Below are positions 51,377 to 60,471 of a DNA stretch of 64,000 bases, in pieces. Source of the stretch: Alphaproteobacteria bacterium. GTDB taxonomy: Bacteria; Pseudomonadota; Alphaproteobacteria; JAEULC01. Every line of letters starts with the position of its first letter. Positions within the stretch are counted from its first letter, which is position 1. Where the stretch lies: assembly GCA_023150455.1 (NCBI GenBank), contig JAKLKW010000012.1, positions 1 through 64,000 on the forward strand, given 5' to 3'. Both the position numbers and the translations under genes were made by a program. The notes under the pieces are model-generated. The model saw nothing but the letters and a program-made list of their open reading frames with translations, was not told the DNA's origin and searched no databases.

Positions 51377-52009
51377 TTGAGCAAGCCCCGTTTCATCACG
51401 ATCGAGGGCGGGGAAGGCGGCGGCAAGTCGACCCAGGTCGCCCGCCTGGCCGGTCGCCTGCGGACCGCAGGCATGCAGGTCGTGGCCACGCGCGAGCCGG
51501 GCGGCGCCGAGGGCGCCGAGATGATCCGCAAGCTGCTGGTCGAAGGCGATCCCGGCCGGTGGGACCCGATGAGCGAGCTGCTGCTGCACTTCGCCGCCCG
51601 CCGCGACCATCTCAGACGCACCGTCTGGCCGGCCCTCGAGCGCGGGCAATGGGTGATCTCCGACCGCTTCGCCGACTCGACCATGGCCTACCAGGGAATC
51701 GGGCAAGGTCTCGGCCGCGACGTGGTGGAGCAGCTCAATCGTCTCGTCCTCGGCGATTTCCGACCGGACTTGACGCTGATCCTCGATGTGCCCGTGGAGA
51801 AGGGGCTCAAACGTGCCGTGACTCGCGGCATGGACAACCGCTACGAACGCATGGACAAGGACTTCCACGAGCGCCTGCGCCAGGGTTTCCTCGACATCGC
51901 CCGGCGCGAGCCCGAGCGCTGCGTCGTGATCGACGCGACACATGCCGCCGACGAGATCGCCGAGGAGATCGCGGCACTGGTGCGGGAGCGGCTCGGCGCA
52001 AGAATCTGA
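51377..52009 (+). CDS. tmk: Thymidylate kinase
   Basis: The 210-residue kinase phosphorylates dTMP to dTDP. Walker A is EGGEGGGKST. TREPGGAEGAEMIRKLL, SDRFADSTMAYQGIGQGL and the lid region RYERMDKDFHERLRQGF are all standard for TMPK. The start is TTG 51377 with no clear ribosome binding site, but the family begins at this point (KPRFITIEGGEG). It precedes holB by one divergent gene, a modified form of the common tmk-holB-metG-tatD order. Confidence 0.94.
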   Translation: MSKPRFITIEGGEGGGKSTQVARLAGRLRTAGMQVVATREPGGAEGAEMIRKLLVEGDPGRWDPMSELLLHFAARRDHLRRTVWPALERGQWVISDRFADSTMAYQGIGQGLGRDVVEQLNRLVLGDFRPDLTLILDVPVEKGLKRAVTRGMDNRYERMDKDFHERLRQGFLDIARREPERCVVIDATHAADEIAEEIAALVRERLGARI

Positions 52010-52019
52010 GCCGACCGGG

Positions 52020-53042
52020 TCAGACCGGCGCGCGCTCCAGCCACTCGCGGCATGCGGCTCGGATGAAGGCGCGATCCTCCGGTATCGTCGCGGGATTGCC
52101 GGCACGATGGCCCCAGACGCTGGGAATCGGCCGCAGTTCCGCCTGCGCCAGGTGCGGCAGCTCGGCGGCGTTGTCGGCAACACGGAAGTAGAGATCGGTG
52201 CGGCCGGGCATCAGCAGGACCCGCGCCCGGATCGCGTTCAGCGCCCGCACCAGGTCGCCGCCATACAGCGCGTTGGCGCTGATGTCGGCATGATACCAAG
52301 TCACCAGTTGGGCATAGAGATTGGCCGCCTTGCGGGCATGATAGCGGTCCTCCCAGTCCGATTTGAGGAACGCCTCCAGGCTTGGCGCGCCGCAGGCCGT
52401 CAGGTGCAGATTTGCACGATAGAAGTCCTGGCTGAGCGCCCAGCCGGCATAGATGTGGGCGAAGGCGCGCAGCGCAAGCCGGGGCTCAGCCGAGAACCGT
52501 CCGCCGCCGAGATGCTCGGGCGCCGCCTCGAGTGTCCGGAGCAGGCTGGAGAGGAACACCTTGTTGTGGGTCGCCGTCCGCGCGCTGCCGCACACGACGA
52601 TCGCGCGCGCGACGTCGCCGGGGTAGAGCGCCGCCCAGTGATAGGCCTGCTGCGCTCCCATCGAGAAGCCATAGACCGCAGCCACCCGCTCGATGCCGAA
52701 CTGTTCCTGCAACAGGCGGCGCTGCGCCCGGACGTTGTCGGCCGGCGTGACGACAGCGGGGAAGTCCGGCGTGTCGGCGGCGCTCGAGGATAGGCCGTTC
52801 GAGAACATGTTGGGAATGACAATGAACCAACGGGTCGGATCGAGGATTCCGTCGGGGCCGATCAGCCACGCCATGTCGGGGTGCTGCGCCGTATAGCTGC
52901 AGGGATAGAGAATGGCGTTGTCGCGTGCCTCGTTCAGCCGGCCATGCGTCTGCCACACGATCCTGGCGTCCCGGATCACGCCACCCCGTTCGACCGGCAG
53001 GTCCCCCAGGCGGAGTTCGCCGCCTTTCTGCTCCCAGCCCAT
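52020..53042 (-). CDS. MetX-like alpha/beta hydrolase (homoserine acetyltransferase family)
   Basis: The 340-residue protein has the MetX-type core: DARIVWQTHGRLNEARDNAI, nucleophile elbow VYGFSMGAQQAYHW, late Asp in MPGRTDLYF and His in SVWGHRAGN. True homoserine acetyltransferases keep GGSMGGMQ at the elbow, which is changed here, so another ester or amide is likely. The ATG at 53042 follows GAGGGGG; a longer frame would run into the divergent holB gene. It is inserted between tmk and holB on the opposite strand. Confidence 0.85.
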   Translation of the reverse strand: MGWEQKGGELRLGDLPVERGGVIRDARIVWQTHGRLNEARDNAILYPCSYTAQHPDMAWLIGPDGILDPTRWFIVIPNMFSNGLSSSAADTPDFPAVVTPADNVRAQRRLLQEQFGIERVAAVYGFSMGAQQAYHWAALYPGDVARAIVVCGSARTATHNKVFLSSLLRTLEAAPEHLGGGRFSAEPRLALRAFAHIYAGWALSQDFYRANLHLTACGAPSLEAFLKSDWEDRYHARKAANLYAQLVTWYHADISANALYGGDLVRALNAIRARVLLMPGRTDLYFRVADNAAELPHLAQAELRPIPSVWGHRAGNPATIPEDRAFIRAACREWLERAPV

Positions 53043-53170
53043 TTCCGGCCCCCTCGTCGACCTCGCCCCGTCGTGCCCGGAAACATGATCGAAAACCGCG
53101 GCGGCCGCCATCGAGGCGAAGGCGATCGCGGCGCATGCTGCGCGGGCGGCAATCCGGCTATAGTCGCGGG

Positions 53171-54295
53171 ATGGCTGCCAAGACCGCATCGAGCAAATCC
53201 GGCGAAGATCCGCATCCGGACGACGACCCGCCCGAGCGGATGCCGCGCGCCAGTCCCGACCTCTACGGCCAGGACGAGGCCGAGCGGGCGATGCTGGCCG
53301 CCTGGAACTCGGGCCGGATGCCGCATGCCTGGCTGATCACGGGTCCGCGCGGCATCGGCAAGGCGACGCTGGCGTTCCGCTTCGCGCGCTTCGTGCTGTC
53401 CGGCGGCGGCGCGGGCGGGCTGCTCGGTCCGCCGGATAGCCTGGCGATCGACGGCGCGAGCCCGATCTTCCAGCGCATCGCCGCGCTCGGCCATTCGGAT
53501 TTCCGCCTGATCCGGCGCAGCCTCAACAGGAAGACGGGCAAGTGGCGCCAGGAGATCGTGGTCGACGACGTGCGCGACATGGGCGGCTTCCTGCGCCTGA
53601 CGGCGGGCGAGGGCGCCTGGCGCATCGTCGTCATCGACAGCGCCGACGAGATGAACCGCAACGCCGCCAACGCGGCGCTCAAGGCGATCGAGGAGCCGCC
53701 GCCGCGCGCGCTGATCCTGCTGGTCTGCCATCAGCCCGGACGGCTGCTGCCGACCATTCGCTCGCGCTGCCGGCGGCTGGCGCTCAACACGCTCGACGAC
53801 GCGACGGTCAAGCGCATCGTCGCGCGGCTCAAGCCCGACCTTACCGCCGACGAGCTCGATGCGCTGGCGCGGCTGGCGGAGGGCAGCGCGGGCCGCGCCC
53901 TGTCGCTGGCCGACCATGGCGGGGTCGAGCTGCATCGCGCGCTGCTCGGCCTGCTGGAAGGCTTCCCGCGGGTCGACGGCGTGGCCCTGGACCGGTTGTC
54001 CGACCGGCTCGGCCGAACAGGGGCGGAAGACGGTTTCCGCGTCTTCGGCGAGATGCTGACAGGCTTTCTCGCGCGCGTTTGCCGCGACACCCGCGCCGGC
54101 CATCTGAACGGCGGCCGCAACGACCCGGAAGCGCCCGTGGCGCAACGGCTGGCAGCATCGGCCGCGCTTGATCGCTGGCTGGATGTATGGGAAAAACTGG
54201 ACGAGTTGTTCGCCCGCGCCGAGAGCGCCAAGCTGGATCGCAAGCAAGTGGTCGTCGACGCCGTCTTGACCCTGTCCGCTGCCTCCCGAATGTGA
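53171..54295 (+). CDS. holB: DNA polymerase III delta-prime subunit
   Basis: The 374-residue clamp-loader subunit starts at ATG 53171. The P-loop is ITGPRGIGKATLAFRFA. The stretch VVIDSADEMNRNAANAALKA is the Walker B/sensor region, followed by IEEPPPRALILLVCHQPGRLLP and the SRC-like IRSRCRRLAL. It helps open and load the beta clamp. The alphaproteobacterial hallmark is a spacer between the P-loop and Walker B that includes RKTGKWRQEIVVDDVR. The C-terminal helical collar is intact. Confidence 0.94.
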   Translation: MAAKTASSKSGEDPHPDDDPPERMPRASPDLYGQDEAERAMLAAWNSGRMPHAWLITGPRGIGKATLAFRFARFVLSGGGAGGLLGPPDSLAIDGASPIFQRIAALGHSDFRLIRRSLNRKTGKWRQEIVVDDVRDMGGFLRLTAGEGAWRIVVIDSADEMNRNAANAALKAIEEPPPRALILLVCHQPGRLLPTIRSRCRRLALNTLDDATVKRIVARLKPDLTADELDALARLAEGSAGRALSLADHGGVELHRALLGLLEGFPRVDGVALDRLSDRLGRTGAEDGFRVFGEMLTGFLARVCRDTRAGHLNGGRNDPEAPVAQRLAASAALDRWLDVWEKLDELFARAESAKLDRKQVVVDAVLTLSAASRM

Positions 54296-54303
54296 CGTCC
54301 GGC

Positions 54304-54384
54304 CCTTCGCCCTCCGAGCTCGTCGAGGGGCGACAAGCTCGGCGCGAGGCGACATGGAGCTCCTCGTCCTGAGCCTGGCGAAGG
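54304..54384. repeat. REP-like palindromic intergenic repeat
   Basis: CCTTCGCC (54304-54311) pairs with GGCGAAGG (54377-54384). The right part reads GTCCTGAGCCTGGCGAAGGA, a variant of a palindrome common between genes in alphaproteobacteria. It fills the 126-bp holB-metG spacer and may stabilise or terminate the holB message. Confidence 0.55.
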
Positions 54385-54421
54385 ATGAGTTCGCCGAACC
54401 TCCCGAACAGACCGAGACGCC

Positions 54422-56179
54422 ATGACGGACGCGCGCTACTACATCACCACGCCGATCTACTACGTCAACGACAAGCCGCATATCGGCCACGCCTACACCA
54501 CGCTCGCCTGCGACGCGATCGCGCGCTTCATGCGGCTGGACGGGCGCGACGTCTATTTCCTGACCGGCACGGACGAGCACGGGCAGAAGGTCGAGAAATC
54601 GGCGCGCGACGCCGGCATGGAGCCGCAGCCCTTCACCGACCGCGTGTCCCAGAACTTCCGCGATCTGGCGAAGGCGATGAACTTCTCCAACGACGACTTC
54701 ATCCGCACCACGGAGGAGCGGCACAAGCGCTCGTGCCGGGCGATCTGGCAGAAGTTGGTGAAGTCGGGCGACATCTATCTCGGCACCTATTCCGGCTGGT
54801 ACGCGGTGCGCGACGAGGCCTTCTACGGCGAGGAGGAGCTGACCGCCGGGCCCGACGGCAAGAAGACCGCGCCGAGCGGCGCGCCGGTGGAATGGGTCGA
54901 GGAGCCCAGCTACTTCTTCCGCCTGTCGGCCTGGGGCGAGCGGCTGCTCAAGTTCTACGAGGACAACCCGCTGTTCGTGCTGCCGCAGAGCCGGCGCAAC
55001 GAGGTCACGAGCTTCGTCAGGCAGGGACTCCGGGACCTCAGCGTCTCGCGCACCTCGTTCCGCTGGGGCGTGAAGGTGCCGGGCGACGAGGCGCACATCA
55101 TGTATGTGTGGCTCGACGCGCTGACCAACTACATCACGGCCGTTGGCTATCCCGATGAAAGCAATCCGAAATGGGCGTACTGGCCGGCGGACCTGCACAT
55201 GGTCGGCAAGGATATCGTGCGCTTCCACGCGATCTACTGGCCGGCCTTCCTGATGTCGGCCGGCATCGCGCCGCCGAAGCGCGTCTTCGCCCATGGATGG
55301 TGGACCAATGAAGGGCAGAAGATCTCGAAATCGCTCGGCAACATCATCGACCCGCTGAAGCTGATCGAGACCTACGGGCTCGACCAGACGCGCTATTTCC
55401 TGCTGCGCGAAGTGCCGTTCGGCAACGACGGCGACTTCTCGCACAAGGCCATGGTCGGGCGCATCAACGCCGAGCTCGCCAACGGTATTGGTAACCTGGC
55501 GCAGCGCACGCTCTCGTTCATCAACAAGAACTGCGGCGGCAAGTTGCCGGCGCCGGGTCAATTTATGAACGACGACATTACGATGATCGGGCAAGCCCGA
55601 GGCTTGTTGGAACTGATGCGGGCGTCGATTGAGAATCAAGAATTGCATAGGGCTATTGACGCTTGGTTTGATGTGGTCGTTTGGGCAAACCAATACATTG
55701 ACAGACATGCACCGTGGGCATTGCGCAAGACCGACGTAAAGCGCATGGGAACGGTGTTGTATGTCTTGGTTGATGTGCTGCGGCATCTTGGCGCGTTGAT
55801 GCAGCCATTCATGCCTGAAGCTGGTGCGAAGTTACTCGATCAATTGGCAGTGCCCAGCGATGAGCGTTCGTTTGCAAGCCTAGGCGGGAAAGGCGAATTA
55901 CGAGGCGGAATCCCTTTACCTGCGCCAGTGGGCATCTTCCCGCGCTTTATCGAAGACGCACAAAGGAAGGTGCATCCAGCGCATGCAATGGTAGGTCGTA
56001 TTTATCAAAGGCGCTCGGACGGTGTATACTTGCGCTTGGAAAAGGTACTTCGAGAGTTGCCCGATACCGATGACGCTATCTTGATGTTCAGAAAGTGGCC
56101 TACCAAGGAAGAGGTTCGTCTAAAGCATAGTCACTTGATTATTGATCTGGTCGAAAGCCAAGTGGAGTTGGAATGGTGA
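54422..56179 (+). CDS. metG: Methionyl-tRNA synthetase with AT-richer 3' part and C-terminal extension
   Basis: The 585-residue enzyme charges tRNA-Met. HIGH is at residues 20-23 (KPHIGHAY) and KISKS near residue 300 (GQKISKSLGN). The anticodon-binding helical domain (AIDAWFDVVVWANQYIDRHA, PWALRKTD) is complete. The family normally ends near PVGIFPRFIED, about residue 510. Here 71 further residues follow (RKVHPAHAMV, then IYQRRSDGVYLRLEKVLREL). From about 55555 codon use becomes AT-richer, unlike the first two thirds. The 3' end looks replaced or fused with foreign sequence; the enzyme itself should still work. Confidence 0.93.
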   Translation: MTDARYYITTPIYYVNDKPHIGHAYTTLACDAIARFMRLDGRDVYFLTGTDEHGQKVEKSARDAGMEPQPFTDRVSQNFRDLAKAMNFSNDDFIRTTEERHKRSCRAIWQKLVKSGDIYLGTYSGWYAVRDEAFYGEEELTAGPDGKKTAPSGAPVEWVEEPSYFFRLSAWGERLLKFYEDNPLFVLPQSRRNEVTSFVRQGLRDLSVSRTSFRWGVKVPGDEAHIMYVWLDALTNYITAVGYPDESNPKWAYWPADLHMVGKDIVRFHAIYWPAFLMSAGIAPPKRVFAHGWWTNEGQKISKSLGNIIDPLKLIETYGLDQTRYFLLREVPFGNDGDFSHKAMVGRINAELANGIGNLAQRTLSFINKNCGGKLPAPGQFMNDDITMIGQARGLLELMRASIENQELHRAIDAWFDVVVWANQYIDRHAPWALRKTDVKRMGTVLYVLVDVLRHLGALMQPFMPEAGAKLLDQLAVPSDERSFASLGGKGELRGGIPLPAPVGIFPRFIEDAQRKVHPAHAMVGRIYQRRSDGVYLRLEKVLRELPDTDDAILMFRKWPTKEEVRLKHSHLIIDLVESQVELEW

Positions 56180-56610
56180 AAATGACCAGACAACAGACAC
56201 TGGCGCTCGTAATCGGCATGGTGCTGATCGCCCTCATTCTTCACTTTTGGTTTGTAGGGTGGGGAATTTATTGCGACCCGGACATCAAGCTGTTTCCCAC
56301 TGGGAAGGTCGCAGATACTGGCAATGTTCAGATAACCAAATGTCATGACAATTTCTTGGGGGTCAAGATTGCCACAAATGGTAATTGGACTGATAGCGCA
56401 GCGCTTAAGATGATCTCGCTTGATTGCGGTGTATGGAAAGCAGTTGTGATCCCCAACTGTGCGAAATACTTTGGCGCCGAGATAAGAGAAGGCAAAGAGA
56501 GTCTGATGTGGGGCATAGTTGCTCCGATAGTTTTGTTGGTTGGTGCCCTAATTCTTTGGTTTCAACCTCAAAATTCTAGCAAGTGATTTTCTGGTAGGTC
56601 CGACGATTTA
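55555..56610. other. AT-richer patch spanning the metG 3' part and the next gene
   Basis: Between about 55555 and 56610 many codons end in A or T (TTG, CAA, AAT, GAT, TTA), while both flanks use G/C-ending codons almost throughout. The left edge lies inside metG and the right edge at the tatD start. I judged this by reading; no sliding-window value was computed. There is no integrase, repeat or tRNA at either edge. Confidence 0.7.
56173..56586 (+). CDS. Small hypothetical membrane protein in the AT-richer patch
   Basis: The 137-residue protein has two membrane helices: LALVIGMVLIALILHFWFV (residues about 9-28) and MWGIVAPIVLLVGALILWF (about 112-130). The loop of about 80 residues between them has four cysteines (IYCDPD, ITKCHDN, LDCGVW, IPNCAKYFG) and is probably periplasmic. 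The start overlaps the metG stop by seven bases, so translation may be coupled. I do not recognise the family. Confidence 0.65.
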   Translation: MVKMTRQQTLALVIGMVLIALILHFWFVGWGIYCDPDIKLFPTGKVADTGNVQITKCHDNFLGVKIATNGNWTDSAALKMISLDCGVWKAVVIPNCAKYFGAEIREGKESLMWGIVAPIVLLVGALILWFQPQNSSK

Positions 56611-57395
56611 TGCTCGTTGATAGTCACTGCCATCTCGACTTCCCGGACTTCGCGGACGAGCTCGACGCCGTGGTCGCGCGCGCCCGCGCGGCCGGAGTCG
56701 CGCGCATGCTCACGATCTGCACGCGGGTGAGCCAGTTCGATCGCGTGCTGGCCGTGGCCGAGCGCTTCGACGACGTGGTCTGCACCGTCGGCGTGCATCC
56801 GCACGAGGCGGACAAGGAGGCCGACGCCGATACGCGCCGGCTGGTCGAGGTCGCCCGCCATCCCAAGGTCGTCGGCATCGGCGAGACCGGGCTCGACTAC
56901 TACTATGAGCACAGTCCGCGCGACCGCCAGGCGCGCTCGTTCCGTGCCCATATCGCAGCGGCACGCGAGACCGGCTTGCCGCTCGTCGTGCACACGCGCG
57001 ACGCGGACGACGACATGGCGGCGATCCTAAAGGAGGAGATGCAGAAGGGCGCGTTCCTCGGCGTCCTGCACTGCTTCAGCTCGAGCCGGCAACTGGCTGA
57101 TACGGCGATCGAATTGGGGCTCTACATCTCGCTCTCGGGGATCGTGACCTTCAAGAAGGCAGACGAGCTGCGCGAGACCGCCCGGGCGATGCCACTCGAC
57201 CGGTTGCTGGTCGAGACCGACGCCCCGTACCTCGCGCCGGCACCGATGCGCGGCAAGCGCAACGAGCCGGCGTTCGTGGTTCATACCGCGCGCGCGGTCG
57301 CCGCGCTGCGCGGGCTCGATCAGAACGCGCTGGCATCGGCGACCACCGGGAATTTCTTCCGCCTGTTTCGGCGCGTCCCGCGGCCGGCGCGCTGA
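56610..57395 (+). CDS. tatD: TatD-family metal-dependent hydrolase (DNase)
   Basis: The 261-residue hydrolase has all TatD metal ligands: HxH in DSHCHLDFPDF, Glu in GIGETGLDYYYEHS, His in VVHTRDADDD, His in LHCFSSS and Asp in ETDAPYLAP. It is a cytoplasmic 3'-5' exonuclease or deoxyribonuclease of the amidohydrolase superfamily. It follows metG in the usual order, separated by the AT-richer small gene, and ends directly at the next start. Confidence 0.94.
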   Translation: MLVDSHCHLDFPDFADELDAVVARARAAGVARMLTICTRVSQFDRVLAVAERFDDVVCTVGVHPHEADKEADADTRRLVEVARHPKVVGIGETGLDYYYEHSPRDRQARSFRAHIAAARETGLPLVVHTRDADDDMAAILKEEMQKGAFLGVLHCFSSSRQLADTAIELGLYISLSGIVTFKKADELRETARAMPLDRLLVETDAPYLAPAPMRGKRNEPAFVVHTARAVAALRGLDQNALASATTGNFFRLFRRVPRPAR

Positions 57396-58168
57396 TGCGG
57401 GTCACGATCCTCGGCTGCGGTGGCTCGAACGGCGTGCCGCTGATCGGCGGCTCCTGGGGCGAATGCGACCCGGACGAGCCGCGCAACCGCCGGCGCCGCG
57501 TGTCCATCCTGGTGGAGGAGGGCGACACGCGCATTCTGGTCGACACCTCGCCCGACCTGCGCGAGCAGCTGATCGACGCCAAGGTCGACTGGATCACGGC
57601 GGTCGTCTACACGCACGCCCATGCCGACCATCTGCACGGTCTCGACGACCTGCGGCCGCTGAACTACCTGATGAACCGGCCGATCCCGATCCACGCCACG
57701 CCGGTCACGATGCGGGAAGTCCACCAGCGCTTCGGCTATGCGCTGGACCCCATGCCGGAAGACCGGCAGTTCATCCGGCCCGTGCTGGTCCCGGTCACGA
57801 TCACCGACCCGTTGTTCCGCATCGGCGGAATCGACGTGCAATGCTTCCCGCAGGACCATGGGCCGGGCGGCGAGACGCTGGGCCTGCGCTTCGGCAAGGT
57901 CGCGTATTCGACGGACGTGGCGCGCCTGTCGGACGAGGCGTTCGATGTCCTGCAAGGCGTCGATCTGTGGATCGTCGACTGCCTGCGCGACGGCCCGCCG
58001 CATCCGACCCACGCCCATTTCGACCTCGCCATGGCCTGGATCGAGCGCGTCAAGCCGCGCCGGGCGGTGCTGACGCATCTCAGCCATCACATGGACTACC
58101 GCAAGGTCTTGTCCAAATGCCCGAAAGGCACAGAGCCGGCTTATGACGGGATGGTCATCGAGGTGTAG
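57395..58168 (+). CDS. MBL-fold metallohydrolase (PhnP-like phosphodiesterase)
   Basis: The 257-residue enzyme has the metallo-beta-lactamase metal motif THAHADHLHGLDDL. Asp (AYSTDVARLS) and His (THLSHHMDYRK) complete a two-metal site. GCGGSNGVPLIGGSWGECD near the N-terminus is typical of PhnP-like cyclic phosphodiesterases. It commonly follows metG and tatD in alphaproteobacteria. The start overlaps the tatD stop by one base. Confidence 0.92.
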   Translation: MRVTILGCGGSNGVPLIGGSWGECDPDEPRNRRRRVSILVEEGDTRILVDTSPDLREQLIDAKVDWITAVVYTHAHADHLHGLDDLRPLNYLMNRPIPIHATPVTMREVHQRFGYALDPMPEDRQFIRPVLVPVTITDPLFRIGGIDVQCFPQDHGPGGETLGLRFGKVAYSTDVARLSDEAFDVLQGVDLWIVDCLRDGPPHPTHAHFDLAMAWIERVKPRRAVLTHLSHHMDYRKVLSKCPKGTEPAYDGMVIEV

Positions 58169-58437
58169 AAGGGTTTGTGCTCGCTCTTGCGGCATGCTGT
58201 GCGGATATGGCAATAGGTCATTGCAGCCAAATCGATATCAATATTTTCCATAATATACATTATGCGACTAATGGATCGCGGCCGCGCATCGGACGGTGAG
58301 CTGTCTGGCCACCGCGGTTAGGATTTGAACCGGCTGCCCGCCGCGGCGCCTCGCCTGGGCCGGCGGATGGCTCTCACCTTCCCGCTGTTCGATCGAGGCT
58401 CCGCCTTGGAGTTTCGTCGCGAGGAAACCCTCCGCGA
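58169..58437. other. Intergenic region with AT-rich palindrome, no gene seen
   Basis: The 391 bp between the MBL gene and the RidA-like gene contain an AT-rich stretch with the palindrome CATAAT-ATAC-ATTATG (58249-58264). A tRNA T-arm-like GGTTCAAATCC on the minus strand near 58326-58336 does not fold as a tRNA. The FNR/NnrR-type box follows at 58438. Confidence 0.6.
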
Positions 58438-58451
58438 TTGACCATCGTCAA
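58438..58451. promoter_or_regulatory. FNR/Dnr/NnrR-type box TTGAC-CATC-GTCAA
   Basis: A perfect dyad of the TTGAC-N4-GTCAA type lies 108 bp before the RidA-like start. If it is centred at -41.5, transcription would begin near 58486. Same-type boxes are at 62617 and 63515, and two Crp/Fnr proteins are encoded 3 kb away. Confidence 0.7.
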
Positions 58452-58559
58452 AGACATGGACGCTGGCGACGCCGAAATCTTCCCGCACAGCAGCAACGGG
58501 ATATAGTGCGCAGCGTCGCGCCGGAGGCGATGGACGCGCAGCCGGACTCGAGGAGGAGC

Positions 58560-59723
58560 ATGACACGACTCGACAGCGCGACCGCCGGCCGGAGCTTCGC
58601 TGCCACCGCAGGAGGGACCGAGCACTACATCACGGTCGAGGCGGCGCCCGAGCTTGGCTTCGCCGAGCAGGTCGAGCAGGTCCACCGGCGCTACGCCGAA
58701 GCGCAGCGGGCCATGGGCTTGGCGCCCGAAACGGCCGTATTCCGGCGCGTGTTTCTCAGCGACGTGATGAACCAGGCCGCCGCCATCCGCAACAGCCCGC
58801 TGTTCGGAGATCCGGAGGGCAGCCCGGTCGCCGTCTCGATCGTGCAGCAGCCGCCCCTGCCGGGCGCGAAGGTCGCGCTGCTCGCCTACCACATCGACGC
58901 GCCGACACCGCTCGCCAAGCAGCGTCTGTCGCCCAAGCACCTGCTCATCGGCAAGAACGGGCTTGGCCATCTCTGGAGCACGAGGCTCTGCGCCGGCGCC
59001 TACGGCGCCCCGGTCTCGCCGGAGGCGCAGACGCGCCAGATTTTCGACGAGCTGATCGACGCCCTGTCCGTCCAGGGCGCCAATCTGCACGACCATTGTG
59101 TCCGCACCTGGCTGTTCCTCAAGGACGTCGACGTCTTCTACCAGGGCATGGTCGAAGCGCGGACCGCTGTGTTCGCCGAACACGGGCTGGGCCGCGACAC
59201 GCACTACATCGCCAGCACCGGCATCGAAGGCGCCTGCGCCCATCGCCACGACTTGGTGTCGATGGACGCCTATTCGGTGGTCGGGTTGCGCCCCGAGCAG
59301 GTCTCGTACCTGAACGACTTCGAGCGGCTGTGCGCGACCAAGGACTACAACGTCACCTTCGAGCGCGGCACGCGCGTTTCCTATGCCGACCGGTCGCACC
59401 ATTTCATCTCGGGTACCGCGAGCATCGACCGCGACGGACGCGTCGTGCATCCGGGCGACGTCGCGCGCCAGCTCGATCGGGCGCTGGGAAACGTCGATGC
59501 GCTGCTGCAGGCCGGCTCGGCGCACCTCGAGGACATGACGCACCTGATCGTCTACCTGCGCGATCCGACCGACCTCGCCCGCGTGCGCGCCCGCATCGAG
59601 GAACGAATGCCGGACCTGCCCGCGCTCTACGTCCAGGCGCCCGTCTGCCGCCCGGAATGGCTGGTGGAAGTCGAAGGGATCGCGGTGACGGGCAACGACG
59701 ATCCGGCCCTGCCCTCGTTCTGA
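58560..59723 (+). CDS. RidA/YjgF-superfamily protein, chorismatase-like (FkbO/Hyg5/XanB2 layout)
   Basis: The 387-residue protein starts at ATG 58560 after GAGGAGGAGC. It is too long for a simple RidA protein. The C-terminal third has RidA features (HFISGTASIDRDGRVVHPGD, VDALLQAGSAHLEDMTHLIV, YLRDPTDLARVR). The first part has VFRRVFLSDVMNQAAAIRN and LSTRLCAGAYG-like segments, as in chorismatase-type enzymes. Those cleave chorismate to hydroxybenzoates or dihydroxycyclohexadiene acids. The chorismate assignment is tentative. The upstream TTGAC-type box puts it with the nir genes. Confidence 0.7.
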   Translation: MTRLDSATAGRSFAATAGGTEHYITVEAAPELGFAEQVEQVHRRYAEAQRAMGLAPETAVFRRVFLSDVMNQAAAIRNSPLFGDPEGSPVAVSIVQQPPLPGAKVALLAYHIDAPTPLAKQRLSPKHLLIGKNGLGHLWSTRLCAGAYGAPVSPEAQTRQIFDELIDALSVQGANLHDHCVRTWLFLKDVDVFYQGMVEARTAVFAEHGLGRDTHYIASTGIEGACAHRHDLVSMDAYSVVGLRPEQVSYLNDFERLCATKDYNVTFERGTRVSYADRSHHFISGTASIDRDGRVVHPGDVARQLDRALGNVDALLQAGSAHLEDMTHLIVYLRDPTDLARVRARIEERMPDLPALYVQAPVCRPEWLVEVEGIAVTGNDDPALPSF

Positions 59724-59761
59724 GCCGACCACGCCACCGCCTGCCCCGGGAGACGAATGCC

Positions 59762-60439
59762 ATGTTGAGCAACGATGCGCCGCTGACCATGCTCGATGAA
59801 CAGGCGATCGCCGCCGCCGAGCTGCGCCATGATCCCTACGATTTCGCCTTCGTCGAGCACGCCATGCCGGAGCGCCTCAAGGACGCGGTCCTGGGCGACG
59901 CGCCGCGCATTCCCGATCGCGGCAGCTACGGCCTGCCGGACCTGCGCTATGGGCCGAACTTCGGCGCGGTGATCGACGATCTGCTGAGCGACCGCTTCCG
60001 TCATCTGGTCGAGCGGCGCTTCGACATGGACCTGAGCCCCTATCCGCCCTGCATCGTGATGATGGGAAACACGACCGGCAACTACAACGAGGGCTATGCC
60101 CACCCCGACTCCAAGCACAAGATCGTCACCGTCCTGCTGGGCTTCAGCCGCGAATGGCCCTACGAGCGCGGACGGCTGCGCGTGCTGCGCAGCGAGGATC
60201 GCAACGACTATGCCTTCGAGTTCGCCCCGGAATTCGGCCGCATGCTGATGTTCCGGGTCTGCGACCATTCCTGGCACGGTTTCCTGCCGCAGAAGGGGCA
60301 GCGCATGAGCCTGCAGCTCTGCTACGTCGACTCCGACTGGTACGTGAAGCGGGAGTATCTCCGCCACAGCGTCAGCGCCTTCGCCAAGTCCGTCCCGGTT
60401 CTGCGCAAGGTCCTCGACTGGGCGCCGCGCAAGATCTGA
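59762..60439 (+). CDS. 2-oxoglutarate/Fe(II)-dependent oxygenase
   Basis: The 225-residue protein has a compact double-stranded beta-helix core. The HxD iron ligands lie in GYAHPDSKHKIVTVLLGFS, the distal His in VCDHSWHGFLPQKGQR, and the Arg that binds 2-oxoglutarate follows in that stretch. A Cys-free N-terminal third precedes it. The substrate is unknown. It begins 38 bp after the RidA-like gene, in the same direction, and is followed by a second, broken oxygenase. Use of oxygen by genes under a denitrification-type box is unexpected. Confidence 0.82.
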   Translation: MLSNDAPLTMLDEQAIAAAELRHDPYDFAFVEHAMPERLKDAVLGDAPRIPDRGSYGLPDLRYGPNFGAVIDDLLSDRFRHLVERRFDMDLSPYPPCIVMMGNTTGNYNEGYAHPDSKHKIVTVLLGFSREWPYERGRLRVLRSEDRNDYAFEFAPEFGRMLMFRVCDHSWHGFLPQKGQRMSLQLCYVDSDWYVKREYLRHSVSAFAKSVPVLRKVLDWAPRKI

Positions 60440-60471
60440 ACGATTGAGCCGCCCCCTCGGAGAGGACCGAC

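Noticed and set aside
58310-58345. tRNA-like T-arm GGTTCAAATCC on the minus strand with a CCA some bases later
   Set aside because: The T-stem does not pair, spacing to CCA is off by one, and no anticodon or D arm can be folded upstream.
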